NCBI RefSeq assembly: GCF_900115555.1
Contig: NZ_FOWX01000016.1
Coordinates: 1-64,000 of the forward strand
Origin: Pseudomonas borbori
GTDB lineage: Bacteria; Pseudomonadota; Gammaproteobacteria; Pseudomonadales; Pseudomonadaceae
Direction: 5' to 3'
DNA length: 64,000 bases
Part shown: positions 19,429-29,396 of the stretch, in pieces
Numbering within the stretch: the first letter of the stretch is position 1
Layout of the letters: every line of letters starts with the position of its first letter
Translations under genes and position numbers: made by a program
Notes under the pieces: model-generated
The model's input: only the letters and a program-made list of their open reading frames with translations
Database searches by the model: none
What the model was told of the DNA's origin: nothing

Positions 19429-20682
19429 ATGAGTCAGAGCACTACCCTTCCCTTGCGTTTCTGGAGCCGCCTGCCGCTGTGGCAGCAAATCCTCATCGGC
19501 CTGACCCTCGGCGTCGCCACCGGCATCGCCTTCGAGCAGGATGCCCTGATCCTGGCCCCCGTCGGCGCGCTGTTCCTCAACGCGATCAAGATGCTCATCG
19601 TGCCGCTGGTGTTCGTCTCCCTGGTGGCCGGCATCACCTCCATGCAGGACAGCGCCAAGCTCGGCCGTATCAGCGTCAAGACCATCGCCATCTACCTGGT
19701 CACCACCGCCTTCGCGGTAAGCATCGGCCTGCTGTTCGGCACCCTGTTCACGCCCGGCGAAGGCATGCACATGGTCGCCAGCGCTGGCAGCGAAGCCAAG
19801 CAGGCGCCCTCGCTGGTGCAGATCCTGGTCGGCCTGGTGCCGAGCAACCCGGTCACCGCCTTCGCCGAAGGCAACATCCTGCAGATCATCGTGTTCGCCA
19901 TCGCCCTGGGCGTGAGCCTGAACCTGGTCGGCGCCAAGGCCGCGCCGGCGATCAAGCTGTTCGACAGCCTGGCCGAGGCCTTCTACAAGCTCACCGACCT
20001 GATCATGCGCTGCGCCCCCTACGGCGTGTTCGCCCTGATCGCCGGCGTGGTCGGCAGCCACGGCGCCGAGGTGCTGCTGCCGCTGGCGGGGGTGATCGGG
20101 GTGATCTACCTGGCCAGCCTGGCCCATGTGCTGCTGGTCTACGGCGGCCTGCTCGGCGGCCTGGCGCGGCTCAGCCCGCTGCGTTTCTTCCAGGGCATCG
20201 CCCCGGCCCTGGCGGTGGCCTTCAGCACCTCGAGCAGCGCCGGCACCCTGCCGGTGTCGATCGAATGCGCGCGCAAGAACCTCGGTGTGTCCGAGGGCGT
20301 GGCCGGCTTCGTGCTGCCGGTCGGCGCCACCATCAACATGGACGGCACCGCCATCTACCAGGGCGTGCTGGCGCTGTTCATCGCCCAGGCCTTCGGCGTC
20401 GACCTCAGCGGCGGCCAGTACCTGATGATCATCCTCACCGCCACCCTGGCCTCGATCGGCACCGCCGGCATCCCCGGCGCCGGGCTGATCATGCTCGGCC
20501 TGGTGCTGACCTCGGTCGGCCTGCCGCTGGAAGGCGTGGCGCTGATCGCCGGCATCGACCGCATCCTCGACATGGCCCGCACCACGGTCAACGTCGCTGG
20601 CGACCTGATGACCACCACCCTGGTCGGCCACAGCGAGAACGAGCTGGACCGCGAGGTCTACAACAGCGCGAACAAGGAATAG
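19429..20682 (+). CDS. Dicarboxylate/amino acid:cation symporter (DAACS family, GltP/DctA-like)
   Basis: 417-residue inner-membrane symporter. Conserved features are the serine-rich reentrant loop STSSSAGTLPVSIECARK, the NMDGTAIYQGV motif in TM7, the HP2 tip IGTAGIPGAGLIML and the DRILDMARTTVNV substrate-binding helix. Arg in DMARTT points to acidic amino acids or C4-dicarboxylates. Position after aspA suggests aspartate/glutamate or fumarate exchange. A GTG at 19420 lies in the probable ribosome site, so the ATG at 19429 is taken. Confidence 0.92.
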   Translation: MSQSTTLPLRFWSRLPLWQQILIGLTLGVATGIAFEQDALILAPVGALFLNAIKMLIVPLVFVSLVAGITSMQDSAKLGRISVKTIAIYLVTTAFAVSIGLLFGTLFTPGEGMHMVASAGSEAKQAPSLVQILVGLVPSNPVTAFAEGNILQIIVFAIALGVSLNLVGAKAAPAIKLFDSLAEAFYKLTDLIMRCAPYGVFALIAGVVGSHGAEVLLPLAGVIGVIYLASLAHVLLVYGGLLGGLARLSPLRFFQGIAPALAVAFSTSSSAGTLPVSIECARKNLGVSEGVAGFVLPVGATINMDGTAIYQGVLALFIAQAFGVDLSGGQYLMIILTATLASIGTAGIPGAGLIMLGLVLTSVGLPLEGVALIAGIDRILDMARTTVNVAGDLMTTTLVGHSENELDREVYNSANKE

Positions 20683-20753
20683 GCCGCCGCACCGCAACAT
20701 CGTTGATTCACCGCCGCCGCCGGCTCCAGCCGCCGGCATCCGTTGCGAACCAG

Positions 20754-20784
20754 GCCCCGCCCGGACATCCGTCGGGCGCGGGGC
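20754..20784 (+). terminator. Hairpin between the symporter and the second binding-protein gene
   Basis: GCCCCGCCCG and its near-complement CGGGCGCGGGGC enclose GACATCCGT. T-run weak (GTTCGCTT). It lies just 25 bases before the ATG of the next gene and so may also influence its translation. Confidence 0.35.
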
Positions 20785-20808
20785 GTTCGCTTGTAGGAGT
20801 GATCGACC

Positions 20809-21564
20809 ATGCGCCGTTATATCCCGCTGCACCTGTTGCTTGGCCTGCTGTTCAGCCACTTCGCTCACGCCGAATTGCCGGCGGATTACCGGGTGGTGCT
20901 GCTGACCGAGAATTTCCCGCCGTTCAACCTGGCGGCGAACGGCAAGAACTTCGCCCGCGACCCGAATATCCACGGCCTCAGCGCCGATATCGTGCGCGAG
21001 ATGTTCAGGCGCGCCGGCATCGGCTACAGCCTGACCCTGCGCTTCCCCTGGGCACGGATCTATAAGCAGACCCTGGAAACGCCCAATCACGGGCTGTTTT
21101 CCACCTCGCTGAGCGAGGCGCGGCGACCGCTGTTCAAGTGGGTCGGGCCGATCGCCCAGTATGAGAGCGTGCTGGTCGGCCGCGAGGACGGCGGCCCGCG
21201 CCCGGCCAACCTGGAGCAGGCCAGGGCCTACCGCATCGGCGCCTACCGCAGCGCAGCGGTCAGCCAGCACCTCGAGCGCCTCGGCTTCACCCCGCACAAC
21301 GCCCTGCGCGACCAGGAAAACCTGCGCAAGCTGCAGCGCGGGCAGATCGACCTGTGGGCCACCTCCGATCCGGTCTGGCGTCACTACGCCAGGGAGCAGG
21401 GCGTCAGCGGCCTGAGCACGGTCCTGAGCTTCGAGACTTCACAGCTGTACCTGGCGCTGAACAAGGACACCCCGGATGAAGTGGTGGAACGCCTGCAGGC
21501 GGCACTCGAGCAGATGCGCGACGAAGGCTATGGCAGCTGCGCGAAGAACCCACAGTTGTGCTGA
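20809..21564 (+). CDS. Orphan family-3 periplasmic binding protein, copy 2
   Basis: 251-residue paralogue of the protein at 16651-17448. It has the same order of motifs (ELPADYRVVLLTENFPPFNL, FPWARIYKQTLETPNHGLFS, FKWVGPIAQYESVLV, NKDTPDEVVERLQAAL). The signal peptide is MRRYIPLHLLLGLLFSHFAHA. TAGGAGTG precedes the ATG. No transporter subunits adjoin. The pair looks like a duplication around aspA and the symporter. Ends 38 bases from the convergent XRE-type gene. Confidence 0.82.
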   Translation: MRRYIPLHLLLGLLFSHFAHAELPADYRVVLLTENFPPFNLAANGKNFARDPNIHGLSADIVREMFRRAGIGYSLTLRFPWARIYKQTLETPNHGLFSTSLSEARRPLFKWVGPIAQYESVLVGREDGGPRPANLEQARAYRIGAYRSAAVSQHLERLGFTPHNALRDQENLRKLQRGQIDLWATSDPVWRHYAREQGVSGLSTVLSFETSQLYLALNKDTPDEVVERLQAALEQMRDEGYGSCAKNPQLC

Positions 21565-21602
21565 GCGCGAAGAGCTGCCGCGCCCGCCAGGTGGGCCGAC
21601 TG

Positions 21603-22421
21603 CTACTCGATCTCGAACAGCCCGTCGCGGATATGCGCTCCGGCCAGGCGCTGACGGATGTCGGGGTCGATGCGCGGATCGTCCGGCTCGTAGAGCATCA
21701 CCTGGCGATAGGCATTGACCCGGTTGATCTCCGTGCCGAGGAACTCCCAGACCACCCGGGTGCAGGCCGGGGTGCGCAGGTCGCCGCTGGAGACCCCGGT
21801 CTTCAGGCCGTTGAGGCGGGCGATGCGGCTCTTGAAGCTGGGGATCAGGATGGTCTGGCTCATCTCGTTGCCGGTCAGCGACTCGTAGTCGATCAGGAAC
21901 AATCGATCCTGCAGGTAGAAGGCCGCGCCCAGGTAGCGACAACGCACCCAGTCCTCGGCCTTGGCGCTGGCGGCGCGCGACGGTTCCTGGCGCTCCTGGC
22001 GTTCGAACAGGTAATTACCACGCTCCTCGCGCAGCTGCACCAGCGACAGCAAGATCTGCCCCGGCACCGACATGCAGTTGGCGTACTCGAAGTAATAGCC
22101 GCAGTAGCGCGCCAGGCTGCTGGCATGCTCGCGCAGCGGCTGCAGCAACTCCAACAGCGGATCGCCGCCGGCTGGCTGCTCCAGGCCGCTGCCGCGCGCG
22201 CCGATCAGACGGGCGAACTGCTCGCCCGGCAAGCTCAGTTCATAGGCCTCGACGCCGAAGAAATCGCAGATGCGCTTGAGGTTGTGCGCGGTCGGTTGGC
22301 TCTGCCCGCTGAGGTATTTGTTGAACTGGGCGCGGTTGATCGCCAGCTTGCGGCAGACCTCGGCGATCGAGCGGTAGTGGCTGCACAGCAGCTTGAGATT
22401 GGCTCCCAGGTATTCCGACAT
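21603..22421 (-). CDS. XRE-type HTH regulator with uncharacterised C-terminal domain
   Basis: 272-residue protein. Residues 1-60 are a Cro/CI-like HTH (LKLLCSHYRSIAEVCRKLAINRAQFNKYLSG, then FGVEAYEL). The remaining ~200 residues form a soluble domain that I do not recognise, with conserved-looking CGYYFEYANCM and AEDWVRCRYLGAAFYLQDRLFLIDYESLTG. Divergently transcribed from the AGCS symporter with 161 bases between, it is a candidate local regulator of amino-acid uptake. No palindromic operator stands out between the two starts. Confidence 0.75.
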   Translation of the reverse strand: MSEYLGANLKLLCSHYRSIAEVCRKLAINRAQFNKYLSGQSQPTAHNLKRICDFFGVEAYELSLPGEQFARLIGARGSGLEQPAGGDPLLELLQPLREHASSLARYCGYYFEYANCMSVPGQILLSLVQLREERGNYLFERQERQEPSRAASAKAEDWVRCRYLGAAFYLQDRLFLIDYESLTGNEMSQTILIPSFKSRIARLNGLKTGVSSGDLRTPACTRVVWEFLGTEINRVNAYRQVMLYEPDDPRIDPDIRQRLAGAHIRDGLFEIE

Positions 22422-22582
22422 GCTGCAGCTCCTCTTGGCGCGATCGGCGCGATTGTAGCATCAACTCGCATCAGGTCGCCGCCACCCGCGAAATTGCATG
22501 ACGAGCGCGTCTGGCCAACCATTCCCGGGCCCCAAGCTGACGCTGCATTTTTCCCCAACAACAAGAGAGAGACCCTCCCGCC

Positions 22583-24028
<1,446 letters not shown>

Positions 24029-24045
24029 GCCGCTAACGACGTGAT

Positions 24046-24076
24046 AAACAGGGGGCCATGGCCCCCTGTTTTTTTA
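24046..24076 (+). terminator. Rho-independent terminator of the AGCS gene
   Basis: AACAGGGGGCCATGGCCCCC plus TGTT is a perfect palindrome (24047-24070) followed by TTTTTA, 19 bases after the stop. Confidence 0.92.
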
Positions 24077-24082
24077 TATGCG

Positions 24083-24150
24083 AGGCTGTGACACAACTCC
24101 CGCCTACTGCGGTGGTTTCGCGACGGCGCTCGATATTTTCACAACCTCTG
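24083..24150. repeat. Degenerate short MITE-like sequence
   Basis: The left side AGGCTGTGACACAACTCCCG resembles the left end of the element at 1-161 (AGGCTGTGTAAAAACTCCCA). The right side ATATTTTCACAACCTC is a loose inverted counterpart. Only ~70 bases long and ending at the ansA ribosome site, so it may be an internally deleted copy or chance. Confidence 0.3.
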
Positions 24151-24162
24151 AGGAGAGCCGTC

Positions 24163-25152
24163 ATGGCTATAACAAAACTCCTGGTGCTCTACACCGGCGG
24201 CACCATCGGCATGCAGATGGGCGCGGACGGCCTGGCGCCCGCCTCCGGCTTCGAGGCGCGGCTGCGCGCCCGGCAAGCGCAGGAACAAGAGCGGCAATTG
24301 CCGGCCTGGATCTTCCGCGAACTGCTGCCACCGATCGACAGCGCCAACATGAGCCAGGCCAACTGGCTGGCGATGGTCGCGGCGATCCGCGCAGGCGTCG
24401 AGCAGGACGGCTGCGACGCCGTGCTGGTGCTGCACGGCACCGACACCCTGGCCTACAGCGCCGCGGCCCTGAGTTTCCTGCTGCTCGGCCTGGCGCTGCC
24501 GGTGCTGCTGACCGGCTCGATGCAGCCGGCCGGCGTGCCGGGCAGCGATGCCTGGGCCAATCTGTTCGGCGCCATGCAGGCGCTGCAGCAGGGCGTTGCG
24601 CCCGGCGTGCAGCTGTACTTCGACGGCAAACTGCTGCACGGCGCGCGGGTCAGCAAGCTGGCCAGCGCCACCTTCGGCGCCTTCGCCGAACTGCCGCGCC
24701 AGCGCCGCGGCGAACGCGCCGCGCAGATTCCCACCGCCCTCGACTACCGTCAGCCGCGCCAGCCGGTGAACCTCGCCGTGTTGCCGCTGTTCCCCGGCAT
24801 CCAGGCCGCGCATGTCCGCGCCCTGCTCGATAGCGGTGTACGCGGCCTGCTGCTGGAGTGCTACGGCAGCGGCACCGGCCCCTCGGACGACGGCGAACTG
24901 CTCGCCGCACTCGCGGCGGCCCATGCGCGCGGCGTGGTGCTGGCGGCGATCAGCCAGTGCGCCCATGGCCACGTCGAGTTCGGCGTCTATGCGGCAGGCA
25001 GCAAACTGGCCAGCGCCGGCCTGGTCTCCGGCGGCGGCATGACCCGCGAGGCGGCCCTGGGCAAGCTGTTCGCCCTGCTCGGCGCCGGCCTGGATCAGGC
25101 CGAAACGGAACACTGGTTCGCCCTCGACCTGTGCGGCGAGCGTGCCGATTGA
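24163..25152 (+). CDS. ansA: L-asparaginase, type I (cytoplasmic)
   Basis: 329-residue asparaginase that hydrolyses Asn to Asp plus ammonia. It has the two Thr motifs TGGTIGM (about residues 10-16, nucleophile Thr) and HGTDT (91-95, second Thr and Asp), and the middle GLLLECYGSGTGPSD loop. No signal peptide, so cytoplasmic, unlike the periplasmic AnsB. The frame opens at 24058 but GAGGAG precedes the ATG at 24163. Its last ~20 codons recur as a decayed copy at 25351-25414. It feeds AspA with aspartate. Confidence 0.92.
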   Translation: MAITKLLVLYTGGTIGMQMGADGLAPASGFEARLRARQAQEQERQLPAWIFRELLPPIDSANMSQANWLAMVAAIRAGVEQDGCDAVLVLHGTDTLAYSAAALSFLLLGLALPVLLTGSMQPAGVPGSDAWANLFGAMQALQQGVAPGVQLYFDGKLLHGARVSKLASATFGAFAELPRQRRGERAAQIPTALDYRQPRQPVNLAVLPLFPGIQAAHVRALLDSGVRGLLLECYGSGTGPSDDGELLAALAAAHARGVVLAAISQCAHGHVEFGVYAAGSKLASAGLVSGGGMTREAALGKLFALLGAGLDQAETEHWFALDLCGERAD

Positions 25153-25233
25153 CAGGCCCTATTGGGCAGGCGTCGGTTCTTATCGAACAAGAAATAAATA
25201 ATTGTTTTATATAGAAATTGAATCAGCACCAAG

Positions 25234-25293
25234 ACCTGTAGGAGCGGCCCATGGCCGCGATGCGTTTCGCGGGCATGGCCCGCTCCTACAGGT
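25234..25293. repeat. BIME of the TGTAGGAGCGG family
   Basis: ACCTGTAGGAGCGGCCCATG faces CATGGCCCGCTCCTACAGGT across a short spacer. This is the P. putida-like REP type, distinct from the GTAGGGTGCGCC family. Confidence 0.75.
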
Positions 25294-25350
25294 ACCATCG
25301 CAGTTGGTGGATGGTGAAACCTCAGCTACGCGCCCAGATCCACACTACGA

Positions 25351-25414
25351 GGCTGAGCCAGGCCGAGACGGAACACTGGTTCCCCCCGACCTGTGCGACG
25401 AGCGCGCAGACTAG
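25351..25414 (+). pseudogene. Decayed partial duplicate of the asparaginase 3' end
   Basis: CCAGGCCGAGACGGAACACTGGTTC and GACCTGTGCGACGAGCG align with the true gene end at 25091-25152 with about 80% identity and one deletion that breaks the frame. The BIME at 25234-25293 lies between original and copy. No start signal; non-coding relic. Confidence 0.7.
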
Positions 25415-25486
25415 TCGGGCTCCTACACTTGCAGCCAGACCTTAACCGTTTCAGGATGATCAATCATACCGACAGGAGGTTGCCCG

Positions 25487-25942
25487 ATGGCCGTTCGCAT
25501 TCCCGCCGAGATCCGTCCCGTCAGCGCCGCCGAGCATGCGGCCTGGCTGCCGCTGTGGCAGGGCTATCAGCGCTTCTACATGACCGAGATCCCCGCCGCC
25601 GCCAGCGACGTCACCTGGCAGCGCTTTCTCGACCCGGCCGAACCCATGCACGCCGCCCTGGCCTGGCACGAAGGCCAGGCCATCGGCCTGGCGCACTGGG
25701 TCTACCACCGCTCGACCTGGACCACTGGCGACTACTGCTACCTGCAGGACCTGTTCATCGCCAAGGATGTGCGCAGCAGCGGGGTCGGCCGCCAGCTGAT
25801 CGAATACGTCTACGCCCAGGCCCGCCAGGCCGGCTGCGCGCGGGTGTACTGGCTGACCCACGAAACCAACAGCCGCGCCATGCTGCTGTACGAGCGGGTC
25901 GCCGAACGCTCGGGCTTCGTGCAGTTCCGCAAGCTGCTCTAG
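25487..25942 (+). CDS. GNAT-family N-acetyltransferase, copy 1
   Basis: 151-residue acetyltransferase with the acetyl-CoA loop in VRSSGVGRQLIEYVY (about residues 96-110; R/Q-x-x-G-x-G/A type) and the C-terminal YERVAERSGF. It is about 65% identical by eye to the protein at 29397-29843, so one arose from the other. AGGAGG precedes the ATG. The TAG stop (25940-25942) lies inside the terminal repeat of a MITE inserted at 25939, so the natural C-terminus may have been changed. Substrate unknown. Confidence 0.87.
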   Translation: MAVRIPAEIRPVSAAEHAAWLPLWQGYQRFYMTEIPAAASDVTWQRFLDPAEPMHAALAWHEGQAIGLAHWVYHRSTWTTGDYCYLQDLFIAKDVRSSGVGRQLIEYVYAQARQAGCARVYWLTHETNSRAMLLYERVAERSGFVQFRKLL

Positions 25943-26086
25943 CAGGCCGTTGAAAAACGTAGGCGAGGCAGGCAAGACAAGGCAAAAACAGCCGAAGAAG
26001 CGGAGTTTACGAGATGTAAATGAGCATTCCGAGCCCGTTTTTAACGCAGTATTGCCAACGCAGGTAGTTTTTCAACGGCCTGCTAG
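25939..26086. mobile_element. MITE-like element with 20-bp perfect terminal inverted repeats
   Basis: CTAGCAGGCCGTTGAAAAAC (25939-25958) is exactly inverted at 26067-26086. The interior (GAGGCAGGCAAGACAAGGC..., CGGAGTTTACGAG, TTTTTAACGCAGTATTGCCAACGC) matches a small element I recall seeing repeatedly in Pseudomonas genomes. It has no transposase. It abuts and supplies the stop codon of the upstream GNAT gene. Confidence 0.8.
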
Positions 26087-26147
26087 GGCGGATGTCGCGC
26101 CTCTCCCTGGTGGATCGATAAAGCGCAGGCGCCCTATAGCCAGCCTG

Positions 26148-27056
26148 CTAGAACACCGACCAGCCGATCCGCTCGCTGAGCAGCTCCAGCGCCTTGATCC
26201 CGGCCAGGGAGTTGCCGGCCGCGTTCAGCTCCGGCGACCACACGCAGACGCTGAACTGCCCGGGCACCACCGCGACTATGCCGCCGCCGACCCCGCTCTT
26301 GCCCGGCAGGCCGACCCGGTAGGCGAAGTTGCCGGCCTCGTCGTACAGCCCGCTGGTGGCCATGATCGCGTTGACCTGCTTGGTCTGTCGCGGCGTGAGG
26401 ATCTGCGCACCGCTGTGCAGGCAGAAGCCGCCGTTGGCCAGGAAGCAGAAGGCGCGGGCCAGGTCGACGCAGCTCATGCGCAACGCGCAGCAACTGAAGT
26501 AGCTGCGCAGCACCGCTTCCACTTCGTTATGAAAATTGCCGAAAGACTGCATCAGGTAGGCCGCCGCCGCGTTGCGCGCGCGGTGCTGGTATTCCGAATC
26601 GGCCACCCGGTTATCCACCGCCACCTGCGGGTTGCCGGCCAGACGCCGAACGAAATCGCGCATCGACACCACCGGCGCGGCGAAGCGCGACTGGTTGATG
26701 TCGCAGATCACCAGGGCGCCGGCGTTGATGAACGGATTGCGCGGCCGGCCGCGCTCGAACTCCAGCTGCACCAGCGAGTTGAACGGCTGCCCGGACGGCT
26801 CGTGGCCCAGGCGCTGCCAGATGTCCTCGCCGGAGTGCCCGATGGCCTGGACCAGGCTGAACACCTTGGAGATGCTCTGCACGGAAAACGCCGTAGCCGC
26901 ATCGCCAGCGCAGAACAGCTCACCCGCGTTGCTGTACACCGCGATGCCCAGCTGATTGGCCGGCACATCGGCCAGCGCCGGGATGTAATCGGCCACCTTG
27001 CCCTGGCCGATCAGCGGGCGGACTTCGTCGAGGATTTCATTCAACAGCGCTTGCAT
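26148..27056 (-). CDS. glsA: Glutaminase A
   Basis: 302-residue serine-type (beta-lactamase-like fold) glutaminase that converts Gln to Glu plus ammonia. The active-site S-x-x-K is in [12 protein letters not shown] (about residue 60-71). Other family blocks are [16 protein letters not shown]-like [17 protein letters not shown] and [12 protein letters not shown]. The frame opens far upstream, but the ATG at 27056 begins [15 protein letters not shown], the family start. It lies 100 bases after the MocR regulator on the same strand, with a CCCGAG/CTCGGG hairpin (27076-27092) between. Confidence 0.93.
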   Translation of the reverse strand: MQALLNEILDEVRPLIGQGKVADYIPALADVPANQLGIAVYSNAGELFCAGDAATAFSVQSISKVFSLVQAIGHSGEDIWQRLGHEPSGQPFNSLVQLEFERGRPRNPFINAGALVICDINQSRFAAPVVSMRDFVRRLAGNPQVAVDNRVADSEYQHRARNAAAAYLMQSFGNFHNEVEAVLRSYFSCCALRMSCVDLARAFCFLANGGFCLHSGAQILTPRQTKQVNAIMATSGLYDEAGNFAYRVGLPGKSGVGGGIVAVVPGQFSVCVWSPELNAAGNSLAGIKALELLSERIGWSVF

Positions 27057-27156
27057 GTTCGGGCTCGTAGCAGTGCCCGAGCGAACCTCGGGCGATGGCT
27101 GGTAGACGCCTGCCAGCCGGCGCTGATCACACAAGAAACTGCTCCCGGCGGCTCCC

Positions 27157-28611
27157 TCAACGCCAGGCCCGACGCAGCTTATCGAGTGCCTGGGCGATCT
27201 GCGCCTCGTCGACCCCGGCAAAGCCCAGCACCAACCCGGCACGCGGCGGCTGTATCGGCTCGTCCAGGCAGTAGCCGCTCAGCGCACTGAGCTCGACGCC
27301 GACGCCTGCCGCCTGGTCGATCAGCTCACGCTCACGCGCCAGGCTGGGCAACGGCACGCAGACGTGCAGCCCGGCCTGCACCTCCGGCAGCGCCACGCCG
27401 GCTTCGGCGGCGGGCCAGTCGCGCAACAGGGCATCGCGACGCGAGCGAGCGGCGCGGCGCATGCGGCGGATATGCCGCTGGAAGTGGCCACGGGCGATGA
27501 ACTCGGCGAGCACCGCCTGGCTGCCGATTTCCGAATGGCGCATGTTCAGGGTGCGCAACTGCGCCAGGGGCTCGACCAGCGCCGGCGGCACCACCAGATA
27601 ACCGAGGCGCAGCGCCGGGAACAGCACCTTGGAGAAGGTGCCAACATAGAGCACCCGGCCCTGGCGATCCAGAGAGGCGAGCGGCGCCAGCGGCGTGCCG
27701 CTGTAGCGGTACTCGCCGTCGTAGTCGTCCTCGACGATCCAGGCCTGTTCGCGTTCGGCCCATTCCAGCAGTTCCAGGCGCCGCGCCAGGGACAGGGTGA
27801 CGCCGCTGGGGTACTGGTGCGACGGCGTGACGTAGGCCAGCCGGCAATCGCCGAGGCCCGCCAACTGACCGGTGTCCAGACCGTCCTGGTCCACCGCGAT
27901 GCCGTGCAGGCGCGCCCCGGCGACGGCGAAGGTCTGCGCGGCGGAGCGGTAGCAGGGATTCTCCAGCGCCACGCCGTCGCCGGCCTGCAGCAGCTGGGCG
28001 CAGAGGCTGATGGCCTGCTGCGCGCCGCTGGTGATCAGCACCTGCTCGGGCGTGCAGCGCAGGCCGCGGCCGTTGCGCAGGTAGGCGGCGATCATTTCCC
28101 GCAGGCGCGGATCGCCGGCCGCAGCGCCATAGCCCAGGCATTCCAGTGCCGGCGCACGCCAGAACTGCGCCTGCAAACGCGCCCAGACCTCGAAGGGGAA
28201 CAGGTCGAGGGCCGGCAAGCCGAGGCGGAACGCCCGCGGCGGCCCCTCGCGCGGCGCGCCCGGCCCGTGGGCCTGCAAGCGCGCCCGCAGCGGCTGCGCA
28301 ATCTGCGCCTGCGCCGCCGGCGGCATGGCGGCCGGCACGCCGTCACCCAGTTCGGCGACATAGGTGCCGTCGCCGATGCGCCCGTCGATATAGCCCTCCG
28401 CATACAGCTGGTCGTAGGCGCGCACCACGGTATTGCGCGACACGCCGAGCGCCTCGGCCAGTTCGCGGCTGGCCGGCAAACGCATGCGACTGGCCATGCG
28501 GCCGTCGAGAATGCGTTCGCGCAGGGCCTGATACAGCTGGCGCGCCAGGCCCTGACGCGGGTCGAGGCGGAAGCCCGCGGGGTCGAGGGGCAAGGGCGGT
28601 TTGCTGGACAT
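27157..28611 (-). CDS. MocR/PdxR-type regulator: GntR wHTH fused to aminotransferase-like domain
   Basis: 484-residue fusion. The GntR winged HTH is at about residues 20-90 ([48 protein letters not shown]). It is joined by a linker to a fold-type I PLP domain with the lysine in [14 protein letters not shown] and the YDGEYRY motif. Such regulators use PLP-linked amino acids as signals. It is divergent from the PaiB-like gene. The 121-base gap holds repeated GGACC sites and a CCATTAATGG palindrome. Target could be the divergent paiB/GNAT genes or glsA. Confidence 0.9.
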   Translation of the reverse strand: MSSKPPLPLDPAGFRLDPRQGLARQLYQALRERILDGRMASRMRLPASRELAEALGVSRNTVVRAYDQLYAEGYIDGRIGDGTYVAELGDGVPAAMPPAAQAQIAQPLRARLQAHGPGAPREGPPRAFRLGLPALDLFPFEVWARLQAQFWRAPALECLGYGAAAGDPRLREMIAAYLRNGRGLRCTPEQVLITSGAQQAISLCAQLLQAGDGVALENPCYRSAAQTFAVAGARLHGIAVDQDGLDTGQLAGLGDCRLAYVTPSHQYPSGVTLSLARRLELLEWAEREQAWIVEDDYDGEYRYSGTPLAPLASLDRQGRVLYVGTFSKVLFPALRLGYLVVPPALVEPLAQLRTLNMRHSEIGSQAVLAEFIARGHFQRHIRRMRRAARSRRDALLRDWPAAEAGVALPEVQAGLHVCVPLPSLARERELIDQAAGVGVELSALSGYCLDEPIQPPRAGLVLGFAGVDEAQIAQALDKLRRAWR

Positions 28612-28646
28612 GGGCGGCGGCCTGGGCAGGAGAATGCACAGAGTAA

Positions 28647-28693
28647 ATTGGACCTATCGAAAAGACCATTAATGGCTCTTACAAAGGACCAAT
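28647..28693. promoter_or_regulatory. Divergent control region of the MocR regulator and PaiB-like gene
   Basis: Contains GGACC at 28650-28654 and 28686-28690, AGACC at 28663-28667 and the palindrome CCATTAATGG (28666-28675). MocR-type regulators usually bind short direct repeats between divergent genes, so this is the expected operator zone. Confidence 0.45.
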
Positions 28694-28732
28694 AGCCCGC
28701 CTAGCATGGCGCCATCGCTCAGGAGAACCGCC

Positions 28733-29365
28733 ATGTACTCACCCGCCGCCTTCCGCATCGACGACCTCGCCGAACTGCACGCACAGATCGAGCGCACACC
28801 CCTGGCGATCCTGGTGACCCAGGCCGAGCAGGGCCTGCAGGCCAGCCATCTGCCACTGCTGCTCGACCCCGACGCAGGTGAAAACGGCACGCTGCTCGGC
28901 CACTTCGCCCGCGCCAACCCGCAGTGGCGCGACCTGGCCGCGGGTGCCGAAGCGCTGGTGATCTTTCCCGGCGCTTCGGCCTACGTCAGCCCCGGCTACT
29001 ACCCGAGCAAGGCGCGCGACCACAAGGCGGTGCCGACCTGGAACTACCAGACCGTGCACGTCTGGGGCCACGCCGCGGTGTTCGACGAGCCGGCGCGCCT
29101 GCGCGAACTGGTCGGCCGCCTCAGCGCCCATCACGAAAGCGGCCAGGCGCAGCCCTGGTCGCTGGACGAGGCGCCCGCCGACTACCTCGACGCCATGCTG
29201 CGCGCCATCGTCGGCTTCGAACTGCCGATCGCCCGCATCGCCGGCAAACGTAAGCTGAGCCAGAACCAGCCGGCGGACAACCGCGCCGGCGTGCGCGCTG
29301 CCCTGGCGACCCGCGCGACGCCGAACGAACAGGAAGTAGCGCGGCTGATGGATAGCCTGCGCTGA
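28733..29365 (+). CDS. FMN-binding negative regulator, PaiB-like
   Basis: 210-residue protein with the PaiB (split-barrel FMN-binding) pattern. The opening reads MYSPAAFRIDDLAELHAQIE. The middle holds HLPLLLD, GHFARANPQW, GASAYVSPGYYPSK and VPTWNYQTVHVWG, and the end KRKLSQNQPADNRAGV. The family name derives from Bacillus PaiB, which acts with an acetyltransferase PaiA on protease and sporulation control. Biochemical role here is open. The ATG at 28733 has GGAG nearby. A GNAT gene follows after 31 bases, the same partnership as paiA-paiB. Confidence 0.87.
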   Translation: MYSPAAFRIDDLAELHAQIERTPLAILVTQAEQGLQASHLPLLLDPDAGENGTLLGHFARANPQWRDLAAGAEALVIFPGASAYVSPGYYPSKARDHKAVPTWNYQTVHVWGHAAVFDEPARLRELVGRLSAHHESGQAQPWSLDEAPADYLDAMLRAIVGFELPIARIAGKRKLSQNQPADNRAGVRAALATRATPNEQEVARLMDSLR

Positions 29366-29396
29366 AGACCCCCTCTCCCAGCGAAGGAATACCCCG

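Larger units (their letters stand above)
25153..25486. other. 334-bp spacer: AT-rich patch, REP pair, and a gene-end copy
   Basis: After the asparaginase stop comes an AT-rich patch (25186-25220), then a BIME (25234-25293), then a decayed copy of the asparaginase 3' end (25351-25414). The next gene's ribosome site is at about 25473. No separate gene is supported. Confidence 0.5.
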
